In this document: one piece after another, positions 33,727-44,147 of the stretch
Numbering within the stretch: the stretch's first letter is position 1
Layout: every line of letters starts with the position of its first letter
Assembly: GCA_019096155.1 (NCBI GenBank)
Contig: JAHCVI010000004.1
Location: 186,001 to 250,000, forward strand
Origin: Staphylotrichum longicolle
Taxonomy: Eukaryota; Ascomycota; Sordariomycetes; Sordariales; Chaetomiaceae
Reading direction: 5' to 3'
DNA length: 64,000 nt
Position numbers and translations under genes: made by a program
Notes under the pieces: generated by a model
The model's input: only the letters and a program-made list of their open reading frames with translations
Database searches by the model: none
Told to the model about the DNA's origin: nothing

Positions 33727-34695
33727 CTACCGCCCAAACATGGACCTCCACAACCCCCTGCCGAAGTAAAATAGCATGATTCCCCTTCCCATCATGCGAC
33801 CAAACAGCAGCGGCAGTCCAAACTTGAACCAGGTGAGGGGCTGCAACAGCCTTGCTTCTGGCACGGCGAGCTCGTTTCTTTGCCCTGTCCTCGCCGGTGC
33901 ATCGGCCACCTTCTTTCCTGTAAACGCTTCAACGGCCTCGACTATGATCCCCACGGTCTCCTCTGGCTTGCTCAAAAAGGGCGAGTGGCTCGTCTGCATC
34001 TCCCTATGGACCACACTGGCACCCATCTCCCTCGCCATGCCTATCCCCATCCGCTGTGCCAGGACCGGCAGACCACGATCCTCGATGGTGCCGATAAACC
34101 ACACTGGCACATCCAGCCAACCGGCGTATGAATACTCGCCCCCCTCGAACAGGGCCTTGAGGCTCTGGCTGCCGAGCTGGGAGACCCAGTACTCCGCCTC
34201 GTCTTCCGGCAGGTCGTGGTAGAACAGCTCGCGCGGAGGCACGACCAGTTCGGCGAAGCCAGTCGCCTTGTTGACGCGCCACGAGGGGGGCGGGTGGCCG
34301 AAGAAGGGGTCCATGAATGCCATTCCCGTCAGGGTGCAGCCGGACGCGATGAGAATCAGGCCGATGACGTGCCCCGTGGTTGCAGCCGCGCTGGTCTCGG
34401 AGACGGCACCTCGCGGCTGCGCGAAGCCCTTGATGGCGCTGTTGCCCACCATGCCGCCGTAGGAGTGGGCGATGACCACGACGTCGCGGCCGGCGTTTGT
34501 TTCGCTGGAGATGGCGCTTCGGGCGGCGTCGAGGTCATCCTTGAAGGTCGCATCTGGGTTGCCGGTCGTCGAAGGCAGGGCGACTGCGATGCATTTCAGG
34601 TTGTGCTTCCCCTGCAGGAGCTTGATGATTGGGTCGTAGCATATCGGTCCATGCCAAGAGCCGTGGATGAGGACGAGTGTTGGGAGAGTGGACAT
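33727..34695 (-). CDS. Alpha/beta hydrolase (AB_hydrolase_6 type) with hydrophobic C-terminus
   Basis: Predicted esterase of 322 aa in one exon. The oxyanion motif is LVLIHGSWHGP, the nucleophile elbow VVIAHSYGGMVG, the acid region FIGTIEDRG, and the His lies in TSHSPFLSKPEE. This is the layout of plant methylesterase/hydroxynitrile-lyase-like enzymes common in fungi. The last ~40 residues are basic-hydrophobic (WFKFGLPLLFGRMMGRGIML), which could associate with membranes. The start at 34695 (MSTLPTLVLIHG) places the oxyanion loop at the usual distance; an in-frame ATG at 34851 would add 52 residues without domain character. Convergent with the dehydrogenase at 32602. Confidence 0.85.
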   Translation of the reverse strand: MSTLPTLVLIHGSWHGPICYDPIIKLLQGKHNLKCIAVALPSTTGNPDATFKDDLDAARSAISSETNAGRDVVVIAHSYGGMVGNSAIKGFAQPRGAVSETSAAATTGHVIGLILIASGCTLTGMAFMDPFFGHPPPSWRVNKATGFAELVVPPRELFYHDLPEDEAEYWVSQLGSQSLKALFEGGEYSYAGWLDVPVWFIGTIEDRGLPVLAQRMGIGMAREMGASVVHREMQTSHSPFLSKPEETVGIIVEAVEAFTGKKVADAPARTGQRNELAVPEARLLQPLTWFKFGLPLLFGRMMGRGIMLFYFGRGLWRSMFGR

Positions 34696-35659
34696 TGCGG
34701 AGCGCAGGGACAGACGCTTAGAAAGGATGGTTGGTGCCGATGACTGGGTTGAAGCAATGATTGAATGTGAAACTTGAAACTTACGAAAATCTTCAACACA
34801 AAAACGGTTTGGGTGCACAGAGTGGCTAGCGCCGGGTAAGTCCGGAAGCACATCCCGTCTTCTCGCGAGACGAGTCTCGACTTACACGAGGATGAAGCCG
34901 TACGTCACAAATAATTTATCGACTGACACATGAGGTCAAAAAGAAGGATTGTCTGGCACAAGTCAGATTCTTGGTACTTGTTGCTTCTACACTTCTAAAA
35001 GTCAAAAGTTTGGATATGATGACGGTCGAATATTCATGAATCATCTCTGAGCTTGCACAGGGGATGGTCCCGAGTCGATTGAGACCCCCTGAAAGTGATC
35101 GGCTCCACACTTTGACCTCGTCTTTTAAAGTCCTAGAACCGGGCGCGTCCAAATTGCCTTTGTCTTCGATACTTTGTTCAAATCAATTGCCGAAGAAGGT
35201 ATCTTTAGTGCCGAGATCCGGTTTCACTTCTTGGGGCTTCTCGCCCGCGAGTTCCTTAATGATCGACATCAGGGGAGCAGGTGTAACAGGTCAACAGCTT
35301 GAAGCAGCCAGCCGTTTATCCCTAACATTCTACCGGCACTACGTTGCGTCAAAAGCTAATGGTCATCTGAAATCCAAAACCATATCATCTCATTCAAATG
35401 CCGAGCAGGCGACTGTGGGTGGAAATCCGGGCACGGGATGAGCCCCTGCGTGAGCGGAAAGTCTGGCTGGCGGCGGCACATGGCGTTACTTGGACATTCC
35501 CTCCTCAATGACAAGTTGGAATTGTACTTTCCGGCTCTTTTAAGCCCTTTCATCTTCCCGCGTTCAAAGTTTTTTTCTTTTCTGTACCTTGAAGGCAGCC
35601 AACTAACCAACCGTTCACCGCTCCCCTCAACCTCCCCTTCACCCAATACATCCACCAAC
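34696..35659. other. Intergenic, divergent promoter region
   Basis: About 0.96 kb between divergent hydrolase and GH7 genes. No gene seen. Confidence 0.4.
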
Positions 35660-37194
35660 ATGGCTAGAACAACCCCCCTCCAAACCCTCCTCATCCTCGC
35701 CATCACGGCCACCGCCCAGCAAATCGGCCCCATCCCCGAACTCCACCCGCTGCTGCCCACCCAACAGTGCACCACCGCCGGCGGCTGCACGACCCGCCGC
35801 ACCTCGCTCGTCACCGACGCCCTCTCGCGGCCCTTCCACGCCGCGGGCGACCCCTCGGTGCCGTGCAACACGACGCCGCTCAACGCGACCCTCTGCCCGG
35901 ACGCGGCCACGTGCGCGCGCAGCTGCGTGCTCGAGGGGCGACTACGCAGCATCGTGCGGCCGGCGCGGCAGCGCCGTCACGCTCAGGCAGTACCTGTTCG
36001 ACGGCGCGGCGTACAAGAGCGTCAGCCCCCGCGTGTACTTGCTCGCGGAGGACGGGGAGAACTACGAAGGGCTGCGGCTGCTGAACCAGGAGCTGGCGTT
36101 CGATGTCGATCTGTCGAGGCTGGGGTGCGGGATGAACGGGCCGCTGTACCTGAGCGAGATGGGCCTGGATGGGGGCCGGGGAGAGCTGAATCCTGCTGGG
36201 GCCGGGTATGGGACGGGGTACTGCGATGCGCAGTGCTTCCGGGTGGGGTGGATTAACGGGTTGGTCAGTCCATATCCTTACTTTCATTTTCCGAGGACCC
36301 CTTGGTGAATGGGGTTTTGAGGGGTTCAGGGAGAAGGACGAGATGCTAACGGTGGGACAGCCAAACATGAATAACTCGGGGGCGTGCTGCAACGAAATGG
36401 ATATCTGGGAGGCCAACTCGCAGGCTACAGTGTTTACACCGCATACGTGCAGCCGCTCGGGGTCGTTTCTCTGCGCGGGTGACGAGTGCGACCGGACGCC
36501 GGCTGGCTCTGGCGTCTGCGACAAGAACGGGTGCGGCATCAACACGTACGGCCTCGGAGCGCAGCGCTTCTACGGGCCCGGCCTGGCGGTCGACACTTCG
36601 CGGCCCTTCACCGTCGTCACGCAGTTCTTTACCATCGACAACTCGTCCACTGGTACCCTGAGTGAGATCAAGAGACTGTATATCCAGGACGGCAAGGTGA
36701 TACCCAACACCGCCGAGACCACCAACGCGGCCGTCAAGGGTATTGCCGGTGGGTATGAGGGTGCTCTCACCCAAGACTATTGCACGGCCCGGAATACCTC
36801 CGACTTTCTTCGTCTCGGCGGCTTGAAGGGCATGGGCGAGTCGCTTGCGCGTGGCATGGTGCTGGTGTTCAGCATCTGGAACTCGCCCGGCGATTTCATG
36901 AGCTGGCTTGACGGGGAGAACAATGGACCGTGCAACGCGACTGCCGGTGATCCGGCGCGGATCGTTGAACTGACGCCGGACGTGTCGGTGACGTTTTCGA
37001 ATATCCGTTGGGGGGATCTCGGGTCGACGTTCAACGCTTCGTCTAGCGGTGCCAGCGCCAGTCAAGAAGCTGTTGCTGGAAAGTTGATTGCCGCAGCGGA
37101 CTCGGGTGCTAGGGTTCCAATAGGAGCGGGTGTCGGAACAACCGCGTCGATGGTGGTTGGATTTGCTGTTTTGCTTGTGGCGTTTCTTCCATAG
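35660..37194 (+). CDS. GH7 beta-glucanase (cellulase) with GPI-anchor-like tail; one-base frame break
   Basis: Secreted retaining cellulase (endoglucanase or cellobiohydrolase). A signal peptide (MARTTPLQTLLILAITATAQ) precedes the mature start QQIGPI. Family marks include FDVDLSRLGCGMNGPLYLSE and the catalytic block CCNEMDIWEAN, whose E-x-D-x-x-E holds the nucleophile and acid/base. One intron, 36264-36360. The frame breaks at GGGG 35935-35938: removing one G would restore the typical EGDYAASCG...AVTLRQYLFDG sequence. There is no CBM1. Instead the C-terminus runs from a Ser/Ala linker into a hydrophobic tail (VGTTASMVVGFAVLLVAFLP), as in GPI-anchored proteins, so the enzyme may stay on the cell surface. 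The break may be an assembly error or a real lesion. Confidence 0.85.
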
Positions 37195-37848
37195 ACCAGG
37201 ATTACGGGTTCAAGGGGCTGGATGGCAGGCCATCGAGTCCAGGTATTGCTGAGCGGCGTTTTTGAAACCATTTCAGGGAGGGTTTACATGTACTGATCTC
37301 AGAGGTGATTTGTAAATAGGTAGGTATTGAGAAGCACCAGCCCAATCATCATGTGTCTGATGTTTGCAATTGCTCCTCCGCCTTCTCTGCACCGCGAACG
37401 AGAACCGGTGTTGTGAAATTGTGACACTTCAAAACGTCAAGAAGATGACGACGTATCTCGGTGTCTAGGCCCAGATCAGTTTGCCGTTGCTGTTGTTGTT
37501 AGTAGGTGATCCCCCCCCCCCCCCCCCCCCCCCCTCTCCCCCGTAACAAGGTCTACGAGAAGCACGGAAATCCCCTCGCGCGGTCAGTTGGCACCGGACA
37601 AGTAAACTCCTGAGACGCACATCATGCTGACTTCTCGGGGCTGGCCCTGGATGAGATTATAAGATGTGCACATGAGGCTTGTGCAATAATGTCTTTCAAA
37701 AACGCAATCGACAGAGATTTCGCAGTACTGAACAAAGAAGGGCAGGGATGAAACTACCTAAAGAGTGACCAAAGACAAAACCCGAGAGCAACAAACCCAA
37801 CCACAAACCCAACCAACTCTGCCATGCCACTAGCCACATCCCCCGCGC
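37195..37848. other. Intergenic region with poly-C run
   Basis: No gene. It contains the 24-nt C run described separately, between the convergent ends of the GH7 and kinase-like genes. Confidence 0.4.
37511..37534 (+). repeat. Poly-C tract, 24 nt
   Basis: Twenty-four consecutive C, then TCTCCCCC. Such runs are rare in fungal genomes and are unreliable in sequencing, so the length is uncertain. Confidence 0.9.
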
Positions 37849-39354
37849 TCAAGCTTTTGCGGACAAATCAGGGTTCGAGTCCGTCGAAATCCTCCTTTTT
37901 GGCGGCGTCGCCTGCCGCGACCGGAGTGTGCGGCCGACTCTGGCAACATCTCGAGCAACGACGGGAACTCCCTTGGCGCCGTCATCCTTCCCGGCGCGGC
38001 CGCCACGCAATCTCTTCTTAGCCGGTTCGGACGTGGTTGCTGCGCTGGGTCGTCTTCGTTGCTTCAACCCCTGCACTACCGGCTCGTCATCGGCATAGCG
38101 CCCAGTGGCGAGCAAGCGGCGGGTTGGGTCGAGTTTCGACAACAATGGGCGCGTCCAATGGAGATACGGCAGCCCCTCTTTGTGCCGGTTGGCGACGTTG
38201 TCTATCAGTCTCGCCTCTTCCGGAAGACTGGGCCAGTCGAGGGGCTCTGGCGCTTCCGTGTAGTGCGTCAGCTGCTCGCCGGCGCGGCGGCTGCGGGCCC
38301 AGGCCATCAGCTCACAGTAGAACTCGGCGACGTCGTCGTCGAGCTCGACATCGGGGTGTTTGATCCACTTTGCCGGATCCCTGAAGTCCTTCTCGTCGAG
38401 CATGTGCAGCCAGTACAACTTCAGAGCCGGGTCTCGGGTGATGTACTCGTAGAGGAAGATCAAAACCCCCTTGACATCGTCTCTCTCACCCCACTTTCCC
38501 TCGTTGTCCAGGCCCCCCTCTTTCTTCACCCCAACTCGGTAGGCCGTGTTGAAGTCAAACAAGACGATCGAGTCGGTTTCCGGGTCGATCAGCAGGTTGC
38601 GGTGGGCAATGTCTTGGTGGATGATGCCGTGCCTGAGATTCAGGTCGTCGACGGTCTGCATCAACTGTCTGAGCCACTTCAGCTTGAACGGAGGCCGCGA
38701 CTTGTCAAGCGTCTCGCTGTCAATGTATTTCGTGGTGAAGCCCACAACCCGTGAGCCAGTCGTCTCGTCAAGGACAAGCCGGTCGAGAGTCATCCTGTGG
38801 GGATGCGGAGGCAGCCTCGCCAGGATCTGGAGCTCTGTCCATATGGGGATGAGTGTATGAATGGCGTACTTGAAAATGTATCGGTTGTCGCCTTTGTTGT
38901 GTGGGCGAATGGAAGGCGACGCTGTATACGAGACGAGGTCGACATTGACCACGAAACGTCGGAGCTCGGTGAGTTCAGAGCGGAGCACCGTCTTGCTTGC
39001 CATGTGCGGCGGGAACTGGTACTTTTCGACGGCCAAATGGTCGAGAACGGGCGTCCAATCCCTTTCTGGATCGGCCCAAAAGGACAATACCTTGCCAGCC
39101 TCGTCAATCTTGAGGCCGACAGTTTCGGGCGGGAGGTCGTCCAGGTGTGCGATCAATGCAGCACCTGCCTTGTTCACGGGCGTGATGTCATCGGGCTCGC
39201 CGTCGTCCAAGTTGAAATGGCCGTCGGGGTTGGGCAAAGTGACGGTAATCACACGTCGCGTTTCGGGGTCGTAGAGGCCTACTTCGTGAGTATCCAACAA
39301 CCATGCGTGGCTGAAGTAGTGAAACCGGCCGATATCGAAGGGTTGCCAGGCCAT
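37849..39354 (-). CDS. Protein-kinase-like protein with basic C-terminus
   Basis: Fungal kinase-like protein of 501 aa, intronless. The C-lobe is recognisable: catalytic-loop equivalent HGIIHQDIAHRNLLID, where HQD replaces HRD and the Asp and Asn are kept, then VLFDFNTAY where DFG has become DFN. A glycine-rich loop and the usual VAIK lysine are not obvious in the long N-terminal part, so phosphotransfer activity is uncertain. The C-terminal 60 residues are basic (KQRRRPSAA; PAKKRLRGG), consistent with nuclear localisation. The start at 39354 (MAWQPFDIGRFHYF) is preferred; an in-frame ATG lies 87 nt upstream. Related proteins are numerous and poorly characterised in Sordariomycetes. Confidence 0.7.
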   Translation of the reverse strand: MAWQPFDIGRFHYFSHAWLLDTHEVGLYDPETRRVITVTLPNPDGHFNLDDGEPDDITPVNKAGAALIAHLDDLPPETVGLKIDEAGKVLSFWADPERDWTPVLDHLAVEKYQFPPHMASKTVLRSELTELRRFVVNVDLVSYTASPSIRPHNKGDNRYIFKYAIHTLIPIWTELQILARLPPHPHRMTLDRLVLDETTGSRVVGFTTKYIDSETLDKSRPPFKLKWLRQLMQTVDDLNLRHGIIHQDIAHRNLLIDPETDSIVLFDFNTAYRVGVKKEGGLDNEGKWGERDDVKGVLIFLYEYITRDPALKLYWLHMLDEKDFRDPAKWIKHPDVELDDDVAEFYCELMAWARSRRAGEQLTHYTEAPEPLDWPSLPEEARLIDNVANRHKEGLPYLHWTRPLLSKLDPTRRLLATGRYADDEPVVQGLKQRRRPSAATTSEPAKKRLRGGRAGKDDGAKGVPVVARDVARVGRTLRSRQATPPKRRISTDSNPDLSAKA

Positions 39355-40756
39355 TTTCAAGAGGCTGACGGTTGCGTAGGTGATTTGGTGGATTGCCAGA
39401 AGATTAACGTGAGGAGGGACGGAAAATGGGCTGGAACACAAGCTTCTTTATATTGACCGCACGGATGAGCAAGGGCCCAGGGGTGGGAGGCATGGCCGGG
39501 CAGCAACACGGGCAATAATAAAAGATCTGGCCATCATTCCAGCCGGCGGAAGGCGTTATGCCAAAAGTGCAGTCTGCTCTGTTTCCTGTTGATAAAAGGG
39601 CAATTGTGGGAGCCCGAGAACCCCCGAAAAAAGCAGCAGAACAAAGACGGGTGGGAGGAGACGAAAGTGTTTGCCATGGCTTGGCGACAAGACTCCTCCC
39701 CTGTGTCCACCCGAGACAAGGGGCGACATGAACAAACGCGGGCCAACCCCTCCGTTTCCGTTCTTGTGTGTCAACCCCCATTTTTTTGTTCTCTTTGGCC
39801 CCCTCATGGCTGCCCTTGTCAGTTTGTGGCCCGTCGCCCCGTCCATCAGCCTTCTCTGGGCTCGTGCTTTGAGGACCACGGGGACTGATCCATGCAGCCG
39901 ACCCTGGTGGACGGTGAGAGCTGACCAGACCCGTATTCAGCGTCCAGAATGCAACTCAGACTTTCTGTCTGGGATGTTTCGGCCCTGGTTTCTTTGTCCC
40001 GGTGCTCTGCCACGCCTCTCTGGTCCTGCCTTTGCTGTCGCTGCTGTCGCTGCTGTCGCTGCTGTCGCTGCTGTCGCTGCTGTCGCTGCTGTCGCTGCTG
40101 TCCGGCCTCGCCTCATCAAGATTTTGGACGCATAGCTCAATCCACATGGGGCGGTTCACGCACGGCTCTTCACATGAAGCCCTTCACACAGGGGCGTTCA
40201 GGCAGGACAGCTCACAAAAGCGCTCACAGAAATGTGAGGATTGGACAATAGAGGCTGATGCTCAATCCACTTCGGGGACCCCGTGAAACAAACAACAGAA
40301 GCTCCAGGCAGAGAGAGGGTGGGAAGCATCAGAGACACCGCACTCTTCTCAAACAATGAGTCTCTAGGCAACCGGGACAATGGTGACGCAAAGCGGAACG
40401 AACGCCTCACGCATCCTGCATTACCTGACGGTGTGCGAGAAGCTACGAGTCACTAACAAGACTAAGGTGTTCCAAGCCGCTGCATGCTGCTGGTGTGCGC
40501 CCCTGAGCGGAGGTTGTTGCTGTTCAGTCTACAAATACTGCCGGTTCTCCCGCTGTGAACTTCGACGAGCCAGACAGACTTCATCATCTGGACCTTGCCA
40601 CTCTTGCGCTCACAAGACAAACGGAAATCCCAAGCCTCCGACCACACACCCTTTCAGCCGTCAAGCAAGCACCCAGTCGTTTCACCGTCCCACGCGCGCC
40701 AAAGACTCATCCATTGTCTTCCACCCTCGCCAGAAACACCCACCAATCCCTCCACC
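39355..40756. other. Intergenic region
   Basis: About 1.4 kb. Contains the 9-bp tandem array at 40034-40102. No supported gene; the ORFs through the array (Ala-Val or Asp-Ser-Ser runs) are products of the repeat. Confidence 0.4.
40034..40102 (+). repeat. 9-bp tandem array, GCTGTCGCT
   Basis: Seven complete copies of GCTGTCGCT and a partial eighth, without mismatch. The unit is a multiple of three, so the array would stay in frame if translated, but I find no gene around it. Confidence 0.9.
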
Positions 40757-41032
40757 ATGGTCCGCGTAATCGAGCCTTTCGAGATCCCGCTTACCCTGGC
40801 GCAGTGGCAGGTGGTGTTCGGGACTGGCTGCGAGTGCGGCTGGTACCGGTTCTACCACGCAGGTTGTGGACATGTCTACAGCCCCTGGAAGCACTGCTGC
40901 GGGAGGACCGTTGCCGACGGTACGGGCGTCCCCAGGTTCTGCCACACGCCCGCACCCTCCACCAATGTTACTGCGTTTAGAATCGAGGGAATGTGTCGCC
41001 ACTGCAAAAACGAGAAGGCTTCTTCGTGCTGA
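40757..41032 (+). CDS. Small cysteine-rich protein, 91 aa
   Basis: Short ORF with ten cysteines arranged as CECGWYRFYHAGCGHVY, HCCGR, FCHTP and MCRHCKNEK, plus several His, suggesting a metal-binding (zinc) fold rather than a disulfide-bonded effector. There is no signal peptide, so an intracellular role is more likely. A C/T-rich leader ending CTCCACC precedes the ATG, a normal fungal context. I do not recognise the family. Proteins of this look (C-x-C...H...CC...C-x-x-C) recur as uncharacterised fungal ORFs. Confidence 0.55.
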   Translation: MVRVIEPFEIPLTLAQWQVVFGTGCECGWYRFYHAGCGHVYSPWKHCCGRTVADGTGVPRFCHTPAPSTNVTAFRIEGMCRHCKNEKASSC

Positions 41033-41674
41033 ACGAGGTAAGACAAGGCCCTTCAGACTTTTTGGTATGGTGATGATTTGGCACCGGGCTAACTTGTGGC
41101 TACAGGGTGCCAGTTTGGCAGTTGACTGGGTAATGGGGGTTCAGGGTTGTTTATCCCTGGGATGAATGCTCGAATGGGTATCTCTCTTCTTAAGATTTGT
41201 CCGTCTCTGGAGAAATTTGGAAACGGTGGAACTGGGGGTGCATGGGGTGGGATTAGAGGAGAGATGACTGGTTACATGGTTTGATATTCGACTCGTTTAT
41301 CTCCTAAAGTTGTTGGGAGCCACAAGTGGTTGGCTTTGTTGTCTTCCTTGAAATATTTTCCTTGACTACTACCTACTCACGGATCAGGGCTAGATGGCGG
41401 ACCCTTGAGAGCATCATGGATGTCAACGCCCACTGACCTCTGATTACTTGGACGAGGTGCATTGTCAGGACAAAATGCGACTGCATGTCGAAACAGTCCA
41501 GCCAATCTACCTATGGTTAAGGTCTCGATAACTCCACAACTTCCCGCGCCATGCAAATGCGACCATACCTAAATGCTCATGCCTTTGATCCAAAAATCAA
41601 ATCCTACACATTCCCCCACCATGCTTGGCCTCCGGGTCCCGCCAACGCAAAACCGCCGTCCATGGTTTGACTAC
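41033..41674. other. Intergenic region
   Basis: About 0.64 kb between convergent genes. No gene or repeat seen. Confidence 0.4.
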
Positions 41675-42679
41675 CTAGGTTACATGACAATGCCCAGGGA
41701 CATCCTCGGCCACGACTGCATATCTGTGCCTGCTCCCGCGGCACGCCAGCGTTTGACAGAGCTGCCGATGCCCAAGAGCCCGAAAGTGTTGCTTGATTTG
41801 CGGATATGGCGAGCTGGCCCCTATGCTACACGCCGTCAGATTGCACCCGAGGTTGCACCTCTCTGACCCAGCGAGGTTGTCTGCGTGTTCCAAGCAGACT
41901 CGTTTAATAAATGGGTCGGCTCCGTATTCGAGCAGAGTTTTGACGACCTCGGCAAACAATGCCTCTCCATCTTTCACGGTACTGATGTAGCGATCCAACT
42001 CGGGGTCCAGGAGCAGAGCGTGCAAGAGCGTCACCTCGTCTCGGGATCGTCGCTTGTTGGGATTCGCACCGCGGTCAAGAAGTTGGCGGACAACCGTGGG
42101 ACGCAAGCACTTGGCGGCCTGTTCCAGAGCCGTGTAGTCGGTCATCAACACGACGGAAACAACAGGATCCGGGTCCGCCAACTTCCGGGCCAACTCGACC
42201 GCAATGTCAATGTGGCCCATGGCGACCGCCACCGTCAGAGGCGTGTTTGACAGAACGCCTGCCCAAGGGTGTACGCGGTCAGCCAACACAGCGTAGCAGA
42301 GGAAACCATCAATCCTGGCGTTGACGTCCGCCCCGTGCTGTAATAAGAGGTCGACAATCTCCTTCTGGTCGCGCACAACAGCCGTGGCGAGCGGGTATGT
42401 GTATCCGGTGAAGTCCTCACAATCCCCCGTTTCGATTTTGGCATTGATATCCGCGCCCGCTGCGATGAATTTGGACACTGCCGTAACCGAACCTCTCCTA
42501 ATGCAGCGGATCAGGCCGACAGGATTCTGCCGGGCGAGTTCTCTTCTGTAGAGTATCGGCCACAGCAAGAAATGAAGAAACTTGGCGGTCCGGATGAGGG
42601 AGCACAAGCTGCGTTGGTCGGTCGACTCAGCAAACTGCAGGAGCAGCTCAGGAGGAAGTGATGCGAAGTCGCACGGCAT
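41675..42679 (-). CDS. F-box-like and ankyrin-repeat protein
   Basis: About 334 aa, single exon. The N-terminus (FASLPPELLLQFAESTDQRS; LHFLLWPILYRRELARQNP) is an F-box-like motif, followed by at least four ankyrin repeats: VTAVSKFIAAGADINAKI, KEIVDLLLQHGADVNARI, TVVRQLLDRGANPNKRR and EVVKTLLEYGADPFIKR. Such proteins probably link SCF ubiquitin ligases to targets, but the target is unknown. The last ~60 residues after ADNLAGSERC do not look like ankyrin sequence, so a 3' intron or an altered end is possible. The start at 42679 (MPCDFASLPPE) fits the F-box start; an in-frame ATG lies 66 nt upstream. Confidence 0.75.
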   Translation of the reverse strand: MPCDFASLPPELLLQFAESTDQRSLCSLIRTAKFLHFLLWPILYRRELARQNPVGLIRCIRRGSVTAVSKFIAAGADINAKIETGDCEDFTGYTYPLATAVVRDQKEIVDLLLQHGADVNARIDGFLCYAVLADRVHPWAGVLSNTPLTVAVAMGHIDIAVELARKLADPDPVVSVVLMTDYTALEQAAKCLRPTVVRQLLDRGANPNKRRSRDEVTLLHALLLDPELDRYISTVKDGEALFAEVVKTLLEYGADPFIKRVCLEHADNLAGSERCNLGCNLTACSIGASSPYPQIKQHFRALGHRQLCQTLACRGSRHRYAVVAEDVPGHCHVT

Positions 42680-42908
42680 GTCGGTGAATGTGTATGGCGG
42701 CTGTAGATTGGCGAGGAGACCACCTCGCTGCAACCTGAGTGCCAAATGGGGTGACTACCTGCCCAATAGTTTGAGTATCAAAATTGTCTTGAAACGTTAC
42801 GACTTATTAATGCCGACGACACCGCTTCACGCCTGAGAGTCCGCAGCACTTCTTTGTTGTTTTTTCTTTTCTTGCGAGGAGCTTTTGTCCGAGAAGTCGA
42901 GTGCTGGA

Positions 42909-44147
42909 TTATCTGCTTTGTTGGGTGTCCGAGTCTCTTTGTTTGTTTCTGTGTTCTTCTTTCCACAGTTCCTTTTCCCGTCGAAGCGCGCGGCGAACCC
43001 AATGGATTGATATGGTGGCCCAGATCAAGACAAAGACGAGAGGGCTTCCCCAACCTAAGAGAAGTTGTTAGTGTTCTTGTTGGCCCATTTTGTTGGCTCA
43101 GTGTGGTAACGACCCGTATCCCTTGGTTCGTTCTGTTGGTTCAACCACCCTGGCTCTGACAGACCCGCCACCGCTGGGCAGCCCGCTGAGTCTGGTGGCC
43201 GGCAGCCTCGGGCCACGAAACATCAAAAAAACATCAGACTTACCAACACCGTAGGCCACTTCTTCGGGCACAGTCCAAATGACCACCATTGTGCCAACCC
43301 CATCCACCAACGCACCGACGGCCCAAAACCAATTCTGCTGCGCAATCATCTTGCGAAACCGCGGGCTGGCCTCGTAGCGGGCCACAAGGGCGTTCCGATA
43401 CTCCCTGCCGCCAGCGCCATCAACGCCAACGATATCCTCGACCAGGGTAAACACCAAGGGCGGTACCCTGTGGCCCTTGGGTATGGAGCTGATCTTGCAG
43501 GGGGCCGGGCGCTTGGTCGCGTTCATCCACCCGGTCCATACCAGCTGCAAGCCGACTTGGATGAAGAACAACGAGACGGGAATCGCGAGGGGTCGCACTA
43601 GGGGGTCATGGGGGATCGAGGCGCCGATCAAGATGCCCGTCATCACCGTGTACCCAAACGACAGCGTCCAGTGCGTAAAGTCGAAGCTCCACCTGGTGCC
43701 GCCGACGGGGCGGTATTTGTCGCCCTTGAGAATCAGCTTGAGGCAACGCAGGCCGAACTCAATGCCCGTGACGATGCCGAAGAAGGAGGTGATGATGGCG
43801 AAGACGATGCCATGGCGCAGGGTGGTACCCAGCACGAGGCCGTAATAGAGCGAAATGGGGAGCAGGCTGGACTCGAGGACCAGCAGGAAAACAATGATGA
43901 AGAGCTTGACCTTGTAGTCGAGGATGCGGTAGCGCAGGCGGGGAAGGCCTGGGAGTTCAGAGAAGTCGACGGGGCCGATGACGGCGGAGTTGGTGGTGGT
44001 GTTGGTGTCGATCCCAAAGGACGGGGTGGTGTCGGGGTGGAGGGAGGTGGGGTTCTTTGGGTTCGTCGGCTTCGTGTTGTGGTGCCGCCGACATGGTTTG
44101 TTGTTGTTGTTGTTTTGTTGGATTGTGTGGGTTGCTGTGATGTGCAA
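42909..44147 (-). CDS. Integral membrane protein of unknown function
   Basis: 349 aa from exon 44147-43244, a 189-nt intron (43243-43055) and exon 43054-42909. After an Asn/Pro/Thr-rich cytosolic start there are about seven hydrophobic segments, including VKLFIIVFLLVLESSLLPIS, IVFAIITSFFGIVTG, YTVMTGILIGASI, FFIQVGLQLVWTGW and a final SPLVFVLIWATISIHWV in exon 2. The C-terminal tail is charged (RREKELWKEEHRNKQRD). Splicing is supported because the final helix lies across the junction and phases agree. This looks like one of the fungal family of uncharacterised seven-helix proteins; no function is assigned. Confidence 0.75.
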
